Assembly: GCA_963573315.1 (NCBI GenBank) | Contig: OY752151.1 | Span: 496,001-560,000, forward strand | Direction: 5' to 3' | Source of the DNA: Entomortierella parvispora | Taxonomy: Eukaryota; Mortierellomycota; Mortierellomycetes; Mortierellales; Mortierellaceae | DNA: 64,000 bases | Part shown: positions 41,038-54,154 of the stretch, piece by piece | Numbering within the stretch: position 1 is the stretch's first letter | How the letters are laid out: each line of letters starts with the position of its first letter | The notes under the pieces: generated by a model | Database searches by the model: none | Told to the model about the DNA's origin: nothing | Seen by the model: the letters and a program-made list of their open reading frames with translations, nothing else | Made by a program: the position numbers and the translations under genes

Positions 41038-42882
41038 ATGCCTCCACCATTAAGCACAACCGCGACCACGACCACGCTCTCGGCCAATGTTCAAGACCTT
41101 GAGCGATCCAAGCTGTTGCATGGCGCGACGTGGGAAGAAACCCAGCACCAAGGCACTTTCCTGTCAAAGCTCACAGGCAAGAATCGAAAGTTCCTGCCCG
41201 AGGTCGTGAACCAGTACATGGTCAACTGGAAAAACAACACCAGCCCTGATCAAGAGTCCGACAAGGAGGTTGTGGGCAAAGGCTCTGACATTACCAACCT
41301 CTACTTTGAGCTTTCCACGGACTTTTATGAGGTACCGAATGTGTTTTGACTTGTTTTGTTTTTCGGTTTCTGGGAGGCTGAGGCCCTGGCGAACGTGTCA
41401 AGAGCGAATACCGCGCAAGACTGAGCGACATTGGAAAAACGAGGGATGCAGAGGGATTTCGTAAGACAGCAGAGGACATCAAAGAGAAAACGGTCGCCAC
41501 TGAGTTATGAGACGTGTGCACGAGCTCGAGGTGTACGTAAAGCAACAGTGACCCCTCCCCCCAGCTGGAACTCTGAAATGTCTATCGATAAGAGGTGGGC
41601 GACGGAGGGGAAGGGAGTGCCCGTGGTGTGGCCGTATTCATCTCTTGGGCCAACAGCGAAATGAAACCACAGTTGCTCCATCAGTATCGTTTGAGTCTGG
41701 GTGCTCACAGACTCCGGGGTTGACGGGGACAAAGCGGCAGCAATTTTCCGTAAAAGGCGCAGGGGTAGCTGCACGGATAAGAGATTCCGACATGGCTCTG
41801 AGCCCAGCTCGCTTCGACCTGGGGGAAGAATGTTTTAACGGCCTGCTTGACCTGATTGGCTGGTCTTCATCTGGTGATGTCGACAATCACGTAACGAGGG
41901 GTCCGTGCGATCCACACTGCGCAAATATTATCCCTTTCTGTGTCATCACCGTTATCTGCGAAGCAAACATCGGCTAGAACATGTAGTAACTGTCAAGTTT
42001 TAATGTGGATAGTACGCCTGGGGAACGTCGTGGCACTTTTGCCGCTTCCACTATGGCGAATCCGTGCCCCAAGCTATGGCACGCTATGAGCATTACCTTG
42101 CGGCACGCGCAGGCATTGTTGCAGGCAACCATGTTCTCGACATCGGATGTGGGGTTGGTGGTCCTGCCCGTGAAATCGCCCACTTTACTGGCGCGCATAT
42201 CACTGGTATCAACATCAACGACTATCAGATCAGCCGTGCTCGCCGGTACGCAGTTGTGCATGGTCTTCAGAACAAGCAGGACTTTGTCAAGGGTGATTTC
42301 ATGAAGATGCCTCTGGAAAACAACACCTTTGACGCGTGTTACGCAATCGAAGCCACCCCTCATGCGGCATCCTTGAAAGGTGTCTATGCGGAAGCGTTCC
42401 GCGTCCTCAAGCCCGGCGGCGTGTTTGCCTGTTACGAGTGGGTCTTGACCGACAAGTACGATCACTCCAACCCCGAGCACCAGCGAATTGCCAAGGGAAT
42501 CAAACTCGGATGCAGTCTTGTTAATCTGGTAACCGTCGAGGAGACCCTAGACGCATTGACCTCTGCTGGTTTCGAAATTCTGGAATATGAGGACCGTGCT
42601 GTCAATGACGATCCCATCCCCTGGTATTACCCTCTTTCCGGAGAGCTCCGTTACGCCCGTACGCCCTGGGACTACTTTACCATCTTCCGCTCGTCCACTT
42701 ATGGTCGCCTGGCGACCAACACCATGTGCGCCGCGCTCGAAAAGGTGGGTATCCTTGCCTCTGGCAGCACTCAGGTGGCCAAGTTCCTGGATGTTGGAGC
42801 CACCTCGCTCGCAGAGAGTGGCAAGCTCGGTATCTACACCCCGATGTTCTTTTTTGTTGCCCGCAAGCCAGCTGCAGTATAA
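41038..42882 (+). CDS. ERG6: Sterol 24-C-methyltransferase
   Basis: Two exons, 41038-41331 and 42013-42882, phase 0, give 387 residues, close to the yeast enzyme (383). The enzyme transfers a methyl group from S-adenosylmethionine to C24 of zymosterol-type sterols in the ergosterol pathway, usually at the ER or lipid droplets. The junction creates the sterol-binding region FYEYAWGTSWHF, equivalent to the usual YEYGWG block. The AdoMet motif VLDIGCGVGGPAREIA follows, then AIEATPHA and the conserved YEWVLTDKYD. The C-terminal sterol-methyltransferase domain is complete and there is no transmembrane segment. The intron is 681 bp, far longer than the typical 50-180 bp here. Confidence 0.95.
41332..42012 (+). 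other. Unusually long ERG6 intron
   Basis: The donor GTACCG follows a Glu codon and the acceptor is GGATAG. The 681-bp interior has no recognisable gene and only short open frames. Candidate uses are a regulatory element or a decayed insertion; nothing in the sequence decides. Confidence 0.7.
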
Positions 42883-44810
42883 ACGGTAGCCCGATTTTCT
42901 AGTCCGCTGAAGGAGCTCTCGATCAGTCCATTCCTTGACCTTAAGATCCCGTAGAACCTTTAGGAGTATTTCAATAGAAAAAGTTCCCTGAAAGCTCGCT
43001 GAGTCGACAGCACCTTTCTTATAATTTAACCTGCGATAGACGAGATGTATCCTTGGGGGCTTTGAGGTCATGTATCTAAGCATTATGTTTGGAAGGCAAG
43101 TAGCAGTCTTGGGCCTCTATAATCCTCCACTCTTAAAATGGGAAAAGATGTTATTTCGCCTTCGCAGTGGTTCTGGCATGGGGGGCAGAATGCAAAAAAA
43201 AAAGCTGCACTGTTCTGAGAGGTGACAGTCGCTGTCGGACAAGGGATGGAGAAGAAAGAGATGGGAGGGTACAGGCGTAGACTCACAGTTTGTTCTCTAG
43301 GCTCGATTATTCGTGTCTGGCTACTTCATCACCAGAATGTGTGATGCCCCAAGGATGTGTCTAGGTGGAACTGAAAGTAGCCCCTTCTTTCCAGGTACCT
43401 TGTGGCTATGACTGACTGGGGCTCGATTGAAAATATACACACACAGGCCGAAGGGCTTGTATTGGCATTTATTCGGAGCTAACATATCTTCTTCCTACTT
43501 GCGTCCGCACCTTCTTCTCCTCCGAGCATAGGATATATGATCACATTGAAGAAATACCTTCAACACCCTCTAGTTGTCATCCTATTCACTATGACGATAT
43601 TGTGGTAGAAACCCAGAATAAGACTCAGGCACTTCTGATTACCTCCTACAAGATTATCCCCGTCCTCTATTGCTAGCGGCCACGAAATCTCGATTCCCAC
43701 GACAGTCATTGACCAGGTTATAGATCAAGAAGAGAAGGGCACGCGAGAGCGCAAGGAGACAAGGACGTTTTGGTGGTCAAGACCGATGACTACAGTGATG
43801 CAGACAGTGCCAAAGAAGAAACGAAGCGAGTCGGCCATCCACCAAGCGGATTTGTGCAATTGTGATGACTATTTCCCTCCAGTCCAGACTTATGGTCGTT
43901 ATAAAATGCCACATGTAGAGCTGGCGAATATCATGGTTCTGTCATTTTGGTGGTTCTTTGCGCGCCAGCAGTGCTCGTATCCATACTGATCGTCTGCCTC
44001 TTCTTCTTCTTTGTCCACGTCATGGTCTTCGTCTCTGTCAGTGTCCAGTCCAGCCTCGCCCATTCTTTGTACCCTGCGTGCTACTTTTCTGAGGAGAAGA
44101 GTCAACAAAGCCAGTAAAGATGTCATAAGAGCCAAGTCTCACAAAGGACGTATCGAGTACCATCTCGATTTTTGTCCTCATCAGAAAGATCTCTGCCGGT
44201 CAACGGCGATTCGACATCTTTGGGATCTTCAAGAACTCCATGTTAGTGATGGAAAAAAAGTAAGTATCGCATTGGGGTGACTGCCAAGGTCTCTGTCTTG
44301 GGATGGGGATGTTTCTGGGACAACTCGAATGGACGAGATATGAATGGGATGAGGCCCATGGACGGAAACACAATGTGGCTCAAATTTCGTGAATTTTGTG
44401 GCTGAAGCGGTCCTGTGGTGGCTTGAATTTCGATGAAACAGGCCAAAAAATCAAAGGGACCACTTCGACAACAGGCCAAATGATAGGCCCACACGGGTTG
44501 GCAACGAAAAAAGTGGCCTGGCCTGTTTGAACATCAGGCCAAACGACAGGCTGAGAGAAACAAGGCACATGCCGTTGCACGGTGCCGCGCAATTCCCCCG
44601 TTCCCACGCCGTCCCCTCTTCCCCTTCTTTGCCACCGTACTTCTTTGGCAAACAAGGAGGCAGGCGCGACCATGGTCGTCTTGGTGAATTGAGGATTGAA
44701 GAGTAGGGCTGGTCGATTCTCGTGTCTATCCTGGTCATGCCTCTTTTTTTGGTGGCAACCGAACTTTGACCACATTCTCACTGTGCAGGGCTTTCCTCCG
44801 ACCCGTGCCC
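42883..44810. other. Intergenic region, no recognised gene
   Basis: Several short frames are open on both strands between 43786 and 44781 without recognisable domains or splice-consistent joins. The stretch near 44280-44400 (VSVLGWGCFWDNS) faintly resembles a Tc1/pogo transposase segment, but the surroundings do not support an element. Confidence 0.4.
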
Positions 44811-44954
44811 TGATGGCGCCGAAGGTTTATCGACATGGACGCACTCCCTGACCAGATCTCATGACAGCCTGAGAGCCCGCATCTTGATGGCGCTGAGGGG
44901 CTATCGACATGGACGTGCTCCCTGACCAGATCTCATGACAGCATGAGAGCCCGA
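44811..44954 (+). repeat. 74-bp tandem duplication
   Basis: Two copies of about 74 bp start with tgatggcgc at 44811 and 44885. They share cgacatggac, ctccctgaccagatctcatg and gagagccc, with a few substitutions. Confidence 0.85.
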
Positions 44955-45392
44955 TCGACCTTGGGCAATTTCCTTATTCAACTCGGATTTCTCTGCTTTG
45001 ATGGCGAAAGAGGTCAATTGAGCACAGACGATGTACGCGTGGTCAACGAAAAAACGATTTTGAGGATGGGCTCCTTTGCCGTTGAACAACCATCGGTAGC
45101 CTCTTTCAGTGTTGCAGCCCTGTTCTAAATATAGAGGGAACCACAGGTCCACGTCGCGATCCAGTCGGATCCACGCGTCTATTCCCTTGAACGCGATTAG
45201 ATTGCGGTGGGCGGTAGCCTTTTGCAGAACGAGCAATCAACCATTGGAGCGTTTCTTAATGTCACGAAGGGCACCTTCATGAAGCTCCCCTCTCGTCTGG
45301 CATCTTTTGCCTCACATTCTCTATCAATTGCACTGCTAAAGATGCGCAACCTTACTTCGTCTCTCATGGCAACCTTTATCGTTGAGACTTAA
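44940..45392 (-). pseudogene. Protein-like remnant of unknown family
   Basis: On the minus strand, sequence from 45392 reads RDEVRLRIFSSAIDRECEAK and stops near 45227. A shifted frame then continues from 45236 to about 44901 (GIDAWIRLDRDVDLW, FFVDHAYIVCAQL). The two pieces look like consecutive parts of one protein separated by a frameshift. I do not recognise the family. The adjacent 74-bp duplication overlaps its 3' end. Confidence 0.3.
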
Positions 45393-45529
45393 GAGCGGCC
45401 TCTTGCTTTCGAAAATGTTTTTCACGCCGATCTCCTTAAATATAAGCATCTGGCGCTTCAGATTTCTCTTCAATTTTCATCGACCTTCTTCTAAAGAACT
45501 TGCATCCCTTCACCAATCCTACTCTCACC

Positions 45530-48500
45530 ATGACTTTGATCTCAGCCTGGGTTCTTTTCCCTCCAGTGATGGCCACCACCTGTCCTACGTGCCCGAGTAT
45601 CAGCAAACCAAAGACGACTGTGCGAACCCGAGAGGCTCTGGTGGTCGACCTGACTGGCCCAGAGTCCAAGAGAAGACGCGTCAATGGGGCCAACGAGATC
45701 AAGTACCAAGGTGAACAGCCCAAGTCGTACTTGTTCGACTCAAGTGTCAATGCAGCGGAAAAGGACGGCTGGATTCATGTCCGCCAATCCCATGAATACC
45801 TGGGGCGTGTCATGGATCTACTCCCCTGTGGCCATCACGATATCGAATACATTGAAAGTCTCAAGCCTACTCCAGTTCTTCAAGTTGGATCCTCTGTGTC
45901 CATTCAGCTGGAAGAGGAAACTCTGGCCACGATGATGTCATACTCTTCAGATGGCCCCCGTTTCTCTCCAAGCCGTCTTTTATCCTCTTCCTTCAGCGTG
46001 GCACTTTTTGACACCCTCAGTGTCCATGCCAAGATTAACCAGGCAATCCTGAAGACTCGCTTCCGGTTGGACAAACATCAGGGGTCGGTTTCCTTGCAGT
46101 TTGATATTTATCTCCATTCGAGTCTGCTGTCAAAGGACTTATCCTTCTCCGTCCCCATCCGCCAAGAAAGACAGGATCTCGTAAACCTGATCTTTCCTCT
46201 TTCGCAAAAGATTCACTTCTCTCAAGATGCCATTGTCGATCTGTACATGAACTTGAAACCCAATTCTTTGGGAGCGCATCTTCCTACTGGTATCCAGCCT
46301 GATGGACTCATTCCACGACTTCTCCCGTTCCAGCGCCAGTCCGTTGCCTGGCTTCTCTCGCGAGAATCAGCTGGTTTCGTAAACGAAGAAATGGATGAAG
46401 GGCAGGTCCAGGCAAGAACCCCCACCATGACGGAGAGGCTCCCATTGACGTGGGAGATGGTGACCACTATTTCTGGTAGAGAGCTTTTTATCAATCGACT
46501 TGGTGGCTCCATTTGCCTTGCATCAGACTACCTGGTGGGGCCTGAGCCAGGACCGCGGGGCGGTATTCTTGCCGAAGAAATGGGTCTCGGCAAAACAGTC
46601 GAGATGCTTGCCCTGATTCTTTTGCACAAGCGAGCGGTCAGCAACCCTGAGGACGACAAGACTATTGTTCTGAATGGCACGGACACGAGCGCCCCGTTCG
46701 GTCTGATTCCCAGTTCGGCCACCTTGATTATTACTCCCCCTTCAATTCTGCACCAATGGGCAAGTGAAATCGAGAACCATGCCCCGACTCTGCGAGTGTT
46801 CATTTACATAGATGAACAGCACAGGACGATCAGCGCGGCAGAACTCGCTTCGTACGATATTGTTCTCACGACCTATCCGGCCCTTGCAAAGGAGCTCAAC
46901 TACGCTCATCAGTACGAACGACCTCGTCGGTTCGAAAGACTCTACGTCCCTCGACAAAGTGCGTTTGTTAAGATCCATTGGTGGCGCGTGTGTCTCGACG
47001 AGGTAATTTAGCGCCTTCCTTCCCTTTCTTGTGGCCCCAGCACGCTCTTTTAATCTGACGCTGAAATTTGTTCTGCTTGTAGGCACAACTGATCGAAGGA
47101 ACAACAGTCTCTCAAGCAGCGGCCATGACGCTTTTGATCCCTCGCATCATGTCATGGGCCATCAGTGGCACCCCCATCCGGCGACACATCGAGGATCTGC
47201 ACTCTCTCTTGCAATTTTTGAGGCAGGACCCTCTTGCTTCCCAAAAGCGACTTTGGAAGTTGCTGATCTCGCCCCCATTCCGACCATTGTTCATTGCTTG
47301 CTACCAGCGTATCATGCACCGGCATGCCAAGAGTGATGTTGCTCATGAGCTAGTATTACCGAAGCAACACCAGCTGGTTTACGGAGTCCGGTTCTCCGAA
47401 ATTGAACGAACTCATTACATGGATCTTTGGCAGGAATGCCTTCAAGACTGCAACCTAGATGGGCATGTAGACTTGGAAAAGATGCAGCTCTGGTTGGAAA
47501 GATTGCGCCAGACGAGGTACGTTGGATACTGTTGCCATCTCTTTTGTCGTCGTTGTTGTTGCTGCGTGAAATAGCCTCTAACTAACCACCACTTTTTCTT
47601 CCTGGTGATCGATTTATGCAGCTGCCACCCTCAAATTGGCGCTTGGACCAAGGGAAATATGGGCGGCAAGGATGTCCACACGATCGACACGGTGTTGGGT
47701 ATCATGCTTCGGAAGGTGTCTAGTCAGATCAACACCAAAAGCCGCTCCCTGTTGGCTGTAAAGATCAAGAGAGCTGTCCTTCACGCCCACGCCGACGAAA
47801 CTGTCAAGGCTCGCGAGCTCCTTGAACAAATCGAAGCCGATATTGCTGACAATGTCCAGTTCTGGAAGAACAAAATTGATCAGAGTCTTGTTTGGGGTCA
47901 CGATGAGGGCGCAGAAATGGCCCTTACCGTTGCCAGTCTATCTCTGCAACCTACTCGCCGTGGCCGGGCTTCGGAAGACAAGGACAGGTCTGAGAATCCA
48001 AAAGTCCGATACCGAGATTGGGTTGAGCAACACCATCGAATCCTGTTCTTTATGGGAGCCCAGTACACAGAACAGGGTATGCAAGCCAAGGCAGTCCAAT
48101 ACAACATCAAAGCGGAGGCGATCAGGGAGAGGATGCTTGCGGAACCGCTCAGCAAGTACCAAGGCATCGTCGGTCCAGTCATGGAAGGCATGCATAGTGT
48201 TTCTTTGAGCCGAGAGAGTCTCATACCAGAGCCTCAGATCTTGGGTGTTCAAGGCACAACTCTCTCTCGGGCTTCGCAGCAGCTCAAGGTTTTGGTCCAA
48301 GTGATGAACAGCCAGCTCGAGCTTTTGGAACGATGGAGAATGACTTTGCTAGAGACCCTTCTCCAACCTCTTGACCCCCAAGCAACCGACGGAGGCGAGA
48401 ATCTGATGAGCTCGTACCAGAGCGAAGCTGACACCTATGCCTATTTGAACAACTACGGCCGACTCCTCTTCTTTCGCAAAGACCTGCTCTCAGGTGGCCA

Positions 48501-50469
48501 ATCATCGATCGCGTCTTTTGTTCGAGATGCGCAAGCCAAGAGCGAGCACCTGGCCATGGTCACCGGGCGCAGTGGTAGAGCTGCCACGCGACTGAGGTCC
48601 ACAAAAATTGTTGAGGATGAAACTCTGCATGAGCAATTGGAACAACAAATGTTCAATTTGGTCTCCCCGGAACTGGCATTCACCTTCAAGACCGTTCTCG
48701 TAACGCTCGAGTCTATAGTGTCAGCGGTGAATTCTTCTTCGCGCGAGGACAGAACACGAGCCGAGAGTGAGGCACGGCTACTGAAAGAATTGCAGAAGGA
48801 TCATTTGGTCATCGTTGGCTTCTTGGAAACGTAAGTCATCGGTTGTTGCTTATTTCTGTACCTTTCGTCTTGAAGAAGAGTGGTCGCTCAATCTTTTTCA
48901 TTATTTTTTGCTTGTAGAGAGCTTCCACAGTTGCAAAGTCTCCGTGATGTCCGATCTCTTCACAATCAGCAATTGCAGGCAATCTCGGACACTGTTCTAT
49001 ACGTCGACTCCAAGAATCCTCAGGCAGATATCCAAAAGTGCCTTGTGGAGGAGACTGCACTCATGACGGGTATCGCCGAGCTAAAGAGGAAGCAGGTGTA
49101 TCTCCAGAATATTGAGACTATGTCCATTCCCACGAACTCAGAGAAGCAGGATGGAGGCGGAGAGAGTGTCTATTTGATCTGTAGCGACAGCTACCAGTAC
49201 GGCCTATTGACCGAGTGTGGCCATGTCTATTGCGAAACTTGCCTGGACAAGTGGACCAGAACCCACTCAAAGTGCCCCTCATGCAAAAGCCAGATCGCAA
49301 GACCCAAGCTCACCAGGGTGACCATGGTCCAGTCACGCTCATCTTCATCAAGCCGATCCACCCTGCTCAAGGATGTCCTTGACCTTGACGAGTTCCACCG
49401 GTCATTGTCTTCTGGCCCTGACACGTCCAGCCTCCGAGGGCTCCGTCAAGTTCCTGATAAGATTGCTCGAGTCCATATCGAAAGCGGGTACGGCACCAAG
49501 ATTGACAACATTGTCCGTCATATCCGATTCTTGATCCAGGCAGATCCCTCGGTTAAGTGTCTTGTCTTTTCATAATGGTCGAGATTGCTGCAACTGGTGA
49601 GCGAAAGTCTAGTTCTCAACCAAGTTGGACATGTTCGTCTCGACAGTGGCGCCGCGAACAAATCTGTGGTCCAGGAGTTCAAGACTAACAAGGACAAGCA
49701 TGTGTTCATGCTCCATGCAAAGTCGCAGTCGGCGTAAGTATCTCAGCTCCTTGATGTAATGTTTGTTTTACTCTTTTTTTTTTATTCTTATTTTTTATTT
49801 TTGACAAACATATCCCAATTTGGATGCTTGATCATTAGTGGTTTAACCTTGGTGCAAGCGACACACGTCTTCATATGCGAGCCATTGGTCAACCCAGCAT
49901 TGCTTGCACAAGCTGCGAGTCGCGTCCATCGTATTGGGCAGACCAAAGAAGTATGTTCAGCAATTGAAAATGGATCTCTCTCTCTTTTGGACAAACATGT
50001 TTACCAACTCACAACCTTTCAGACTTTTATTCATTATTACTTGGTCCAGAATACGATCGAGGTCCCCTGCTTTGAGCTTTATGAGCGCAAGATCAATGCC
50101 ACCAAGTCAGGGTCTCAAAAGCGAGACCGTGGCCGCAAAGGCAAGAACCCGGTCCACGTCATTGATGTCGACCAAACACCTTTGGGCTTGAATGCAACGT
50201 CCATCACGGCATCTGCGGCCGCTGATTCTCAAAAGGGCCAGACGGGAGAGCTTGTTCCCGAAAACGACCTCAGATTTTGCTTTGAGACTCAACTCCGGAT
50301 GATGGAGTCTTTGTCAGAAGATACGAAGGAGGACATGAAGTGCCACGAAGAGATCCAGGCTGAGAATGAGGATGGTGGATTCGGCGCTATGTTTGATGCG
50401 GAGCCACTTGGGGATGGTTTGCAAGGCGAGGTCATCATGGATGAAGACGGCGCTATGTCATTTTTCTAG
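45530..50469 (+). CDS. SHPRH-like SNF2 helicase/RING protein, interrupted by one in-frame stop
   Basis: Six exons (45530-47002, 47083-47516, 47622-48830, 48918-49733, 49839-49950, 50023-50469) join in consistent phases to 1,497 codons. The SNF2 ATPase shows EEMGLGKTVE (Walker A), LIITPPSILHQW, DEAQ made at the exon 1/2 junction, SGTPI, and, after a long insert, RVHRIGQT (motif VI). The insert between helicase lobes carries a RING finger, the SHPRH/Irc20 arrangement used by E3 ligases in chromatin or PCNA ubiquitination. Codon 1258 (49573-49575) is TAA where CLVFSQW is expected, and the first RING Cys is replaced by Tyr (49171-49173). Everything downstream stays in frame. It is either a young pseudogene, a sequencing error or a readthrough gene. 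A second possible start is the ATG at 45569. Confidence 0.8.
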
Positions 50470-50744
50470 TAGGGCAAATGCGTATAAGCGACAGCAACCA
50501 ATAAATACAGGTGCCATTCATTGGCAACAACTGCTGCACTTCAAAGAAAATTGAAAAAAAAAAAAAAAAAGCGCCACCAAATCGAATGTGTGACTGCTGC
50601 GTAAACACTTCGTTTTCCCTTTTCCAGCCTGATCGCATGCATCCGGTCAACTCACTCTCTCGGGATCAGCATCAGCACATCCAGACTCTGGGATCAAACT
50701 AATTCACCGCAAGCACCGACGAGAAAACCGGCTCACAATAGTCA

Positions 50745-53700
50745 ATGTCAAGAGCCCTTGGCATCTCACGAACATCCTCGCTCTGCGGGGCAGTCAGTGG
50801 GCTGCCCACCCGAGGATGGCTTTTCCTAGGGCGTGTCGTTTGGCGCCCATCCAGGACGATATCATCGACGGCGGCAACAAACAAGAGGCTGGAGCGTTCT
50901 GGACCACTCAAAAAAGGAAAGGGAGCAAAGTCAAAGGTCGCCTCCACAGCATCATCATCAACTGAAGGCCCGGTCTCTGACGGACCGAAATTTGTACAGA
51001 GACCAACCGTCTCGGCCAAGGAGATGGTCGCAGCCATAGTATCGAGGCACAATAGCAAGGAACCTTTCAATTCAGCTGCTGATCCTTTTGCAAATCAGCT
51101 CGACTCTGCCATTCAAGCAGGACTGAAGAATATTCCAGGAAGGAGGGACTCGCGCTATAATCGAGCCAACTCTGAGCCAGCATCTGGATCTCAGCTACCG
51201 GATATCCAAGCCCAATACCTTGTTGGATCAGCGCGCTGGGAGTCTGTTAATGCCAATGAGGTCAAGATCAAAAGTATGCTGTCAACTTTTGGTTTGAAGA
51301 TGTCGTTACTCCCAACACTTGTGACTAACCACAGGTCTTCTGTAGATATCACGCCAGCAAATAGACCAAAAGTCGCTGCCTTGGAGCATGGATTAGATCG
51401 AGTTTTATTCAAGTATGTCCAGAGTGGTACGGCTATACAAAACTAGACAATCGAACGAATCTTACTAATTTTTTCTTTTCCATTTTTTGTTCTAATAGTC
51501 CAGGAGTGCATTGGCTCCGGGATCCACGGTCTTCAGTGTACAACTATGACCCTTACCTCCGATCGATCTGCCAACCTGATGACTTTGATTATGAAGCCCT
51601 TCCCGCGTACATGACATCTTCTCGGGATCCATCGCTCTTGAATGTCACACGATCACATAAAGCAAAGTACATGGGATCGACCTCTTCCATGACATCCATC
51701 TTGTCCCAGTTTTACTATTTGATCTCGGCTTGGAAACCTCTCAAAACCAATCATCTTTCAGGAGCCTTTGCATCACAGGTAAAGCAGGAAATGGTCACTT
51801 GAGCAAGGACGAGATTTGTTACGAGTAGCCGCTTACGCACATCTTGTTTCTTGTAGCCAAAAGGATTCACTCGGTTAAGTCGAGCCCCATCGACAATTCA
51901 GCTAGTGTACAAGGGTGCAGGTGTTTATGCCGTTGACGCGGACAAAACTTTCGACTCTAGCACAGTATTGATGCAATTGGTAAGTATATTCTATTTATAA
52001 GCCTGTCGCCACCGATGTTTTCTCTTCGTAGCACGTTACTAACATCCAGTCTTACAATAGGGAAAATCAATGGAAAAAATGCTCACAAGTACACCACACG
52101 AGTTTTCACGGTTCACAAAAAAGAATTCTTGGCAAGTGACACCTCAAGAGCGACAACAACCAGAGGCATTCAACTATATCAACACAGAGAATTTCGTGCT
52201 TCGATCTCAGTTGGATTGTGAAGATCCTCGACTCCCAGGGAAAACGTTTGATCTCAAAACAAGGGCAGCAGTTGCAATCAGATTGGATGTTCATAACTAT
52301 GAACTGAACCAGGGCTACCAACTCTCAAAGTCGCATGGATATCTTGAGAGTTTTGAGCGTGAATACTACGACATGATGCGCTCTGCATTCCTCAAGTACA
52401 GTCTCCAAGTTCGAATCGGTCAAATGGACGGAATCTTTGTAGCGTTCCACAACACAGCCAAGATTTTCGGATTCCAGTACATTTCATTGGACGAGATGGA
52501 TTCACGCCTTTTTGGAACCACTGTCATGGGAGACGAATGCTTCCGAAATCAGCTCCGACTTTTGCGTAGGGCTTTGGACGAGATCACGGCGAAATATCCC
52601 GAGCAGGATCTCAAGATCACAGTCGACACTGACGAGACAGTTCAGAGTATGAATGTCTGGGTTGAGACTATGCCTCTTGGCGCTGCCTCTTCCCCTCGAG
52701 GAGAGAAAGTTGTGGTAGACTTTGACGAGAATGGTGCACCAGAGATGCAGCCTGGAGCAGAGTTGAGCCTGTGGCAGATCGTCTGCTATTCCAACATCAA
52801 CAGCACACCGACCGTAGGACCGTTTGAGCTGAACGAGAGAGGGACTGATGTGTGGGAGCTGAGATTCAAGATTGCGCAGCTGAAGAAGCCCCACATGATG
52901 AACGAATATCGTCGAGTCAAGGCTCTGCAGGCAGAAATCCTTTCAGACGACAAAGAGCGGGAGGCTGCAGCTGCGGCCGCGGCTCTGGCTGAAGGCAAGA
53001 CACCGGCACCGCCCAGCGAGAAGGCGTCATCTTCGTTTGATGCTATGAGAGATCGTTTGCGAAGAATCAGTGAGCAGGGTCGAGCCATGGCTGAGGTCGA
53101 GGAAAAGCAACAGGCGGACCAAGGATTTCTTGTGTGGGAGCCCAAGGGTTACGCCAAGATTCAGGAGGACCCCGCTATCCCGAAGAATACTGAGGATATG
53201 ACACCTGCTTCCATTACGGCTCGAATGGTCCGGAAACTCAAAAACATCTCTAATACCGCCGCTCCCGACATTCAACAGAAATCCGAGGCATCAGAAAGCA
53301 TCAAGTCGTTGAAAAAGAAGTCGTCGGGGAAGCATGAACTCGCTGCTCCCACCGGAGAGCCGTTGATCCACTACAGACCCTTTGACACTCCAACAAAACT
53401 TGTATCACTACCAATCAAGGATCTCGACCTTATCCGCAAGTCTGCAGCGGGCCCATTGGAGGGTAAAGACGCCGAGCGGTTGGAATCTCTCAAGGCAAAG
53501 CATGAGCAGTTGATCAGCAGTGTCCATCCTTTCGACGAAATTCGATTCAAGTTGATGGAGATTCCCGCGAAACCAAGGGACTATGACTATTTTGATCGAG
53601 TAGAGTTGGAGCATATGGCGCAAAAGATGGACATCCCTCGATCAGAGATTCCCAACAACATGTCAGATGAGAAGGTCCGTGAAAAGCTCCTTGCATTGTC

Positions 53701-54106
53701 TCTCCGTTATCGACCCAAATTATACCTGGAGTATTTCCACGATCACTTGCACAAAGTCTTGGCTCTCAAGGATGATGCCGAGCCATTAAGGAGCGTGGAC
53801 GACTTCAAGGCGATTGACGACGAGGAGGCCCTGATGAGATCGATGCGTGGCATGAACTTGAACAACAGTGTGATCAGCAACTACCAAAAGCTAAACATCT
53901 CCAAGGCAGACGCGATCAAAAAGTCCGTGTTGACCCATTTGCTCTTTGCCGAAAAGTCATTCTCGGATGATGACCTCCAAAAATGGGGCTTGCTCCCTCG
54001 ACTCTTTGATCGAAAGAAGAGTACTTATAAGATCACCAAGGAGCTCGGTATTGAGACCCCCCAAGAATTAAGAGGGGGTGGTAAGCACTCGGAACCAAAG
54101 CCATAG
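50745..54106 (+). CDS. PET127: Mitochondrial Pet127-like protein
   Basis: Four exons, 50745-51412, 51499-51778, 51857-51979 and 52061-54106, with clean GT-AG junctions, give 1,038 residues. Yeast Pet127 is a mitochondrial membrane-associated factor needed for 5'-end processing and stability of mitochondrial mRNAs. The conserved core spans exons 2-4: HWLRDPRSSVYNYDPYL, then LPGKTFDLKTRAAVAIRLD and the LRRALDEI region. The N-terminus is rich in Arg/Ser with few acids (MSRALGISRTSS...), as expected for a mitochondrial presequence. The C-terminal 400 residues are hydrophilic with Ala/Glu-rich and Lys-rich stretches and extend beyond the yeast length (800). The start at 50745 is the first ATG of the open frame. 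It lies tail-to-head with the SHPRH-like gene, 275 bp apart. Confidence 0.88.
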
Positions 54107-54154
54107 AAAACCATCTCATCACATCCCAACCCCTTTGTACAAATACTACTGTTA

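Noticed and set aside
44243..44420. Possible Tc1/pogo transposase fragment (GWGCFWDNS)
   Set aside because: One short resemblance only. There are no catalytic Asp/Glu blocks and no terminal repeats around it.
45500..45529. Earlier TTG start for the SHPRH-like gene
   Set aside because: Non-ATG and in leader sequence. The ATGs at 45530 or 45569 are better starts.
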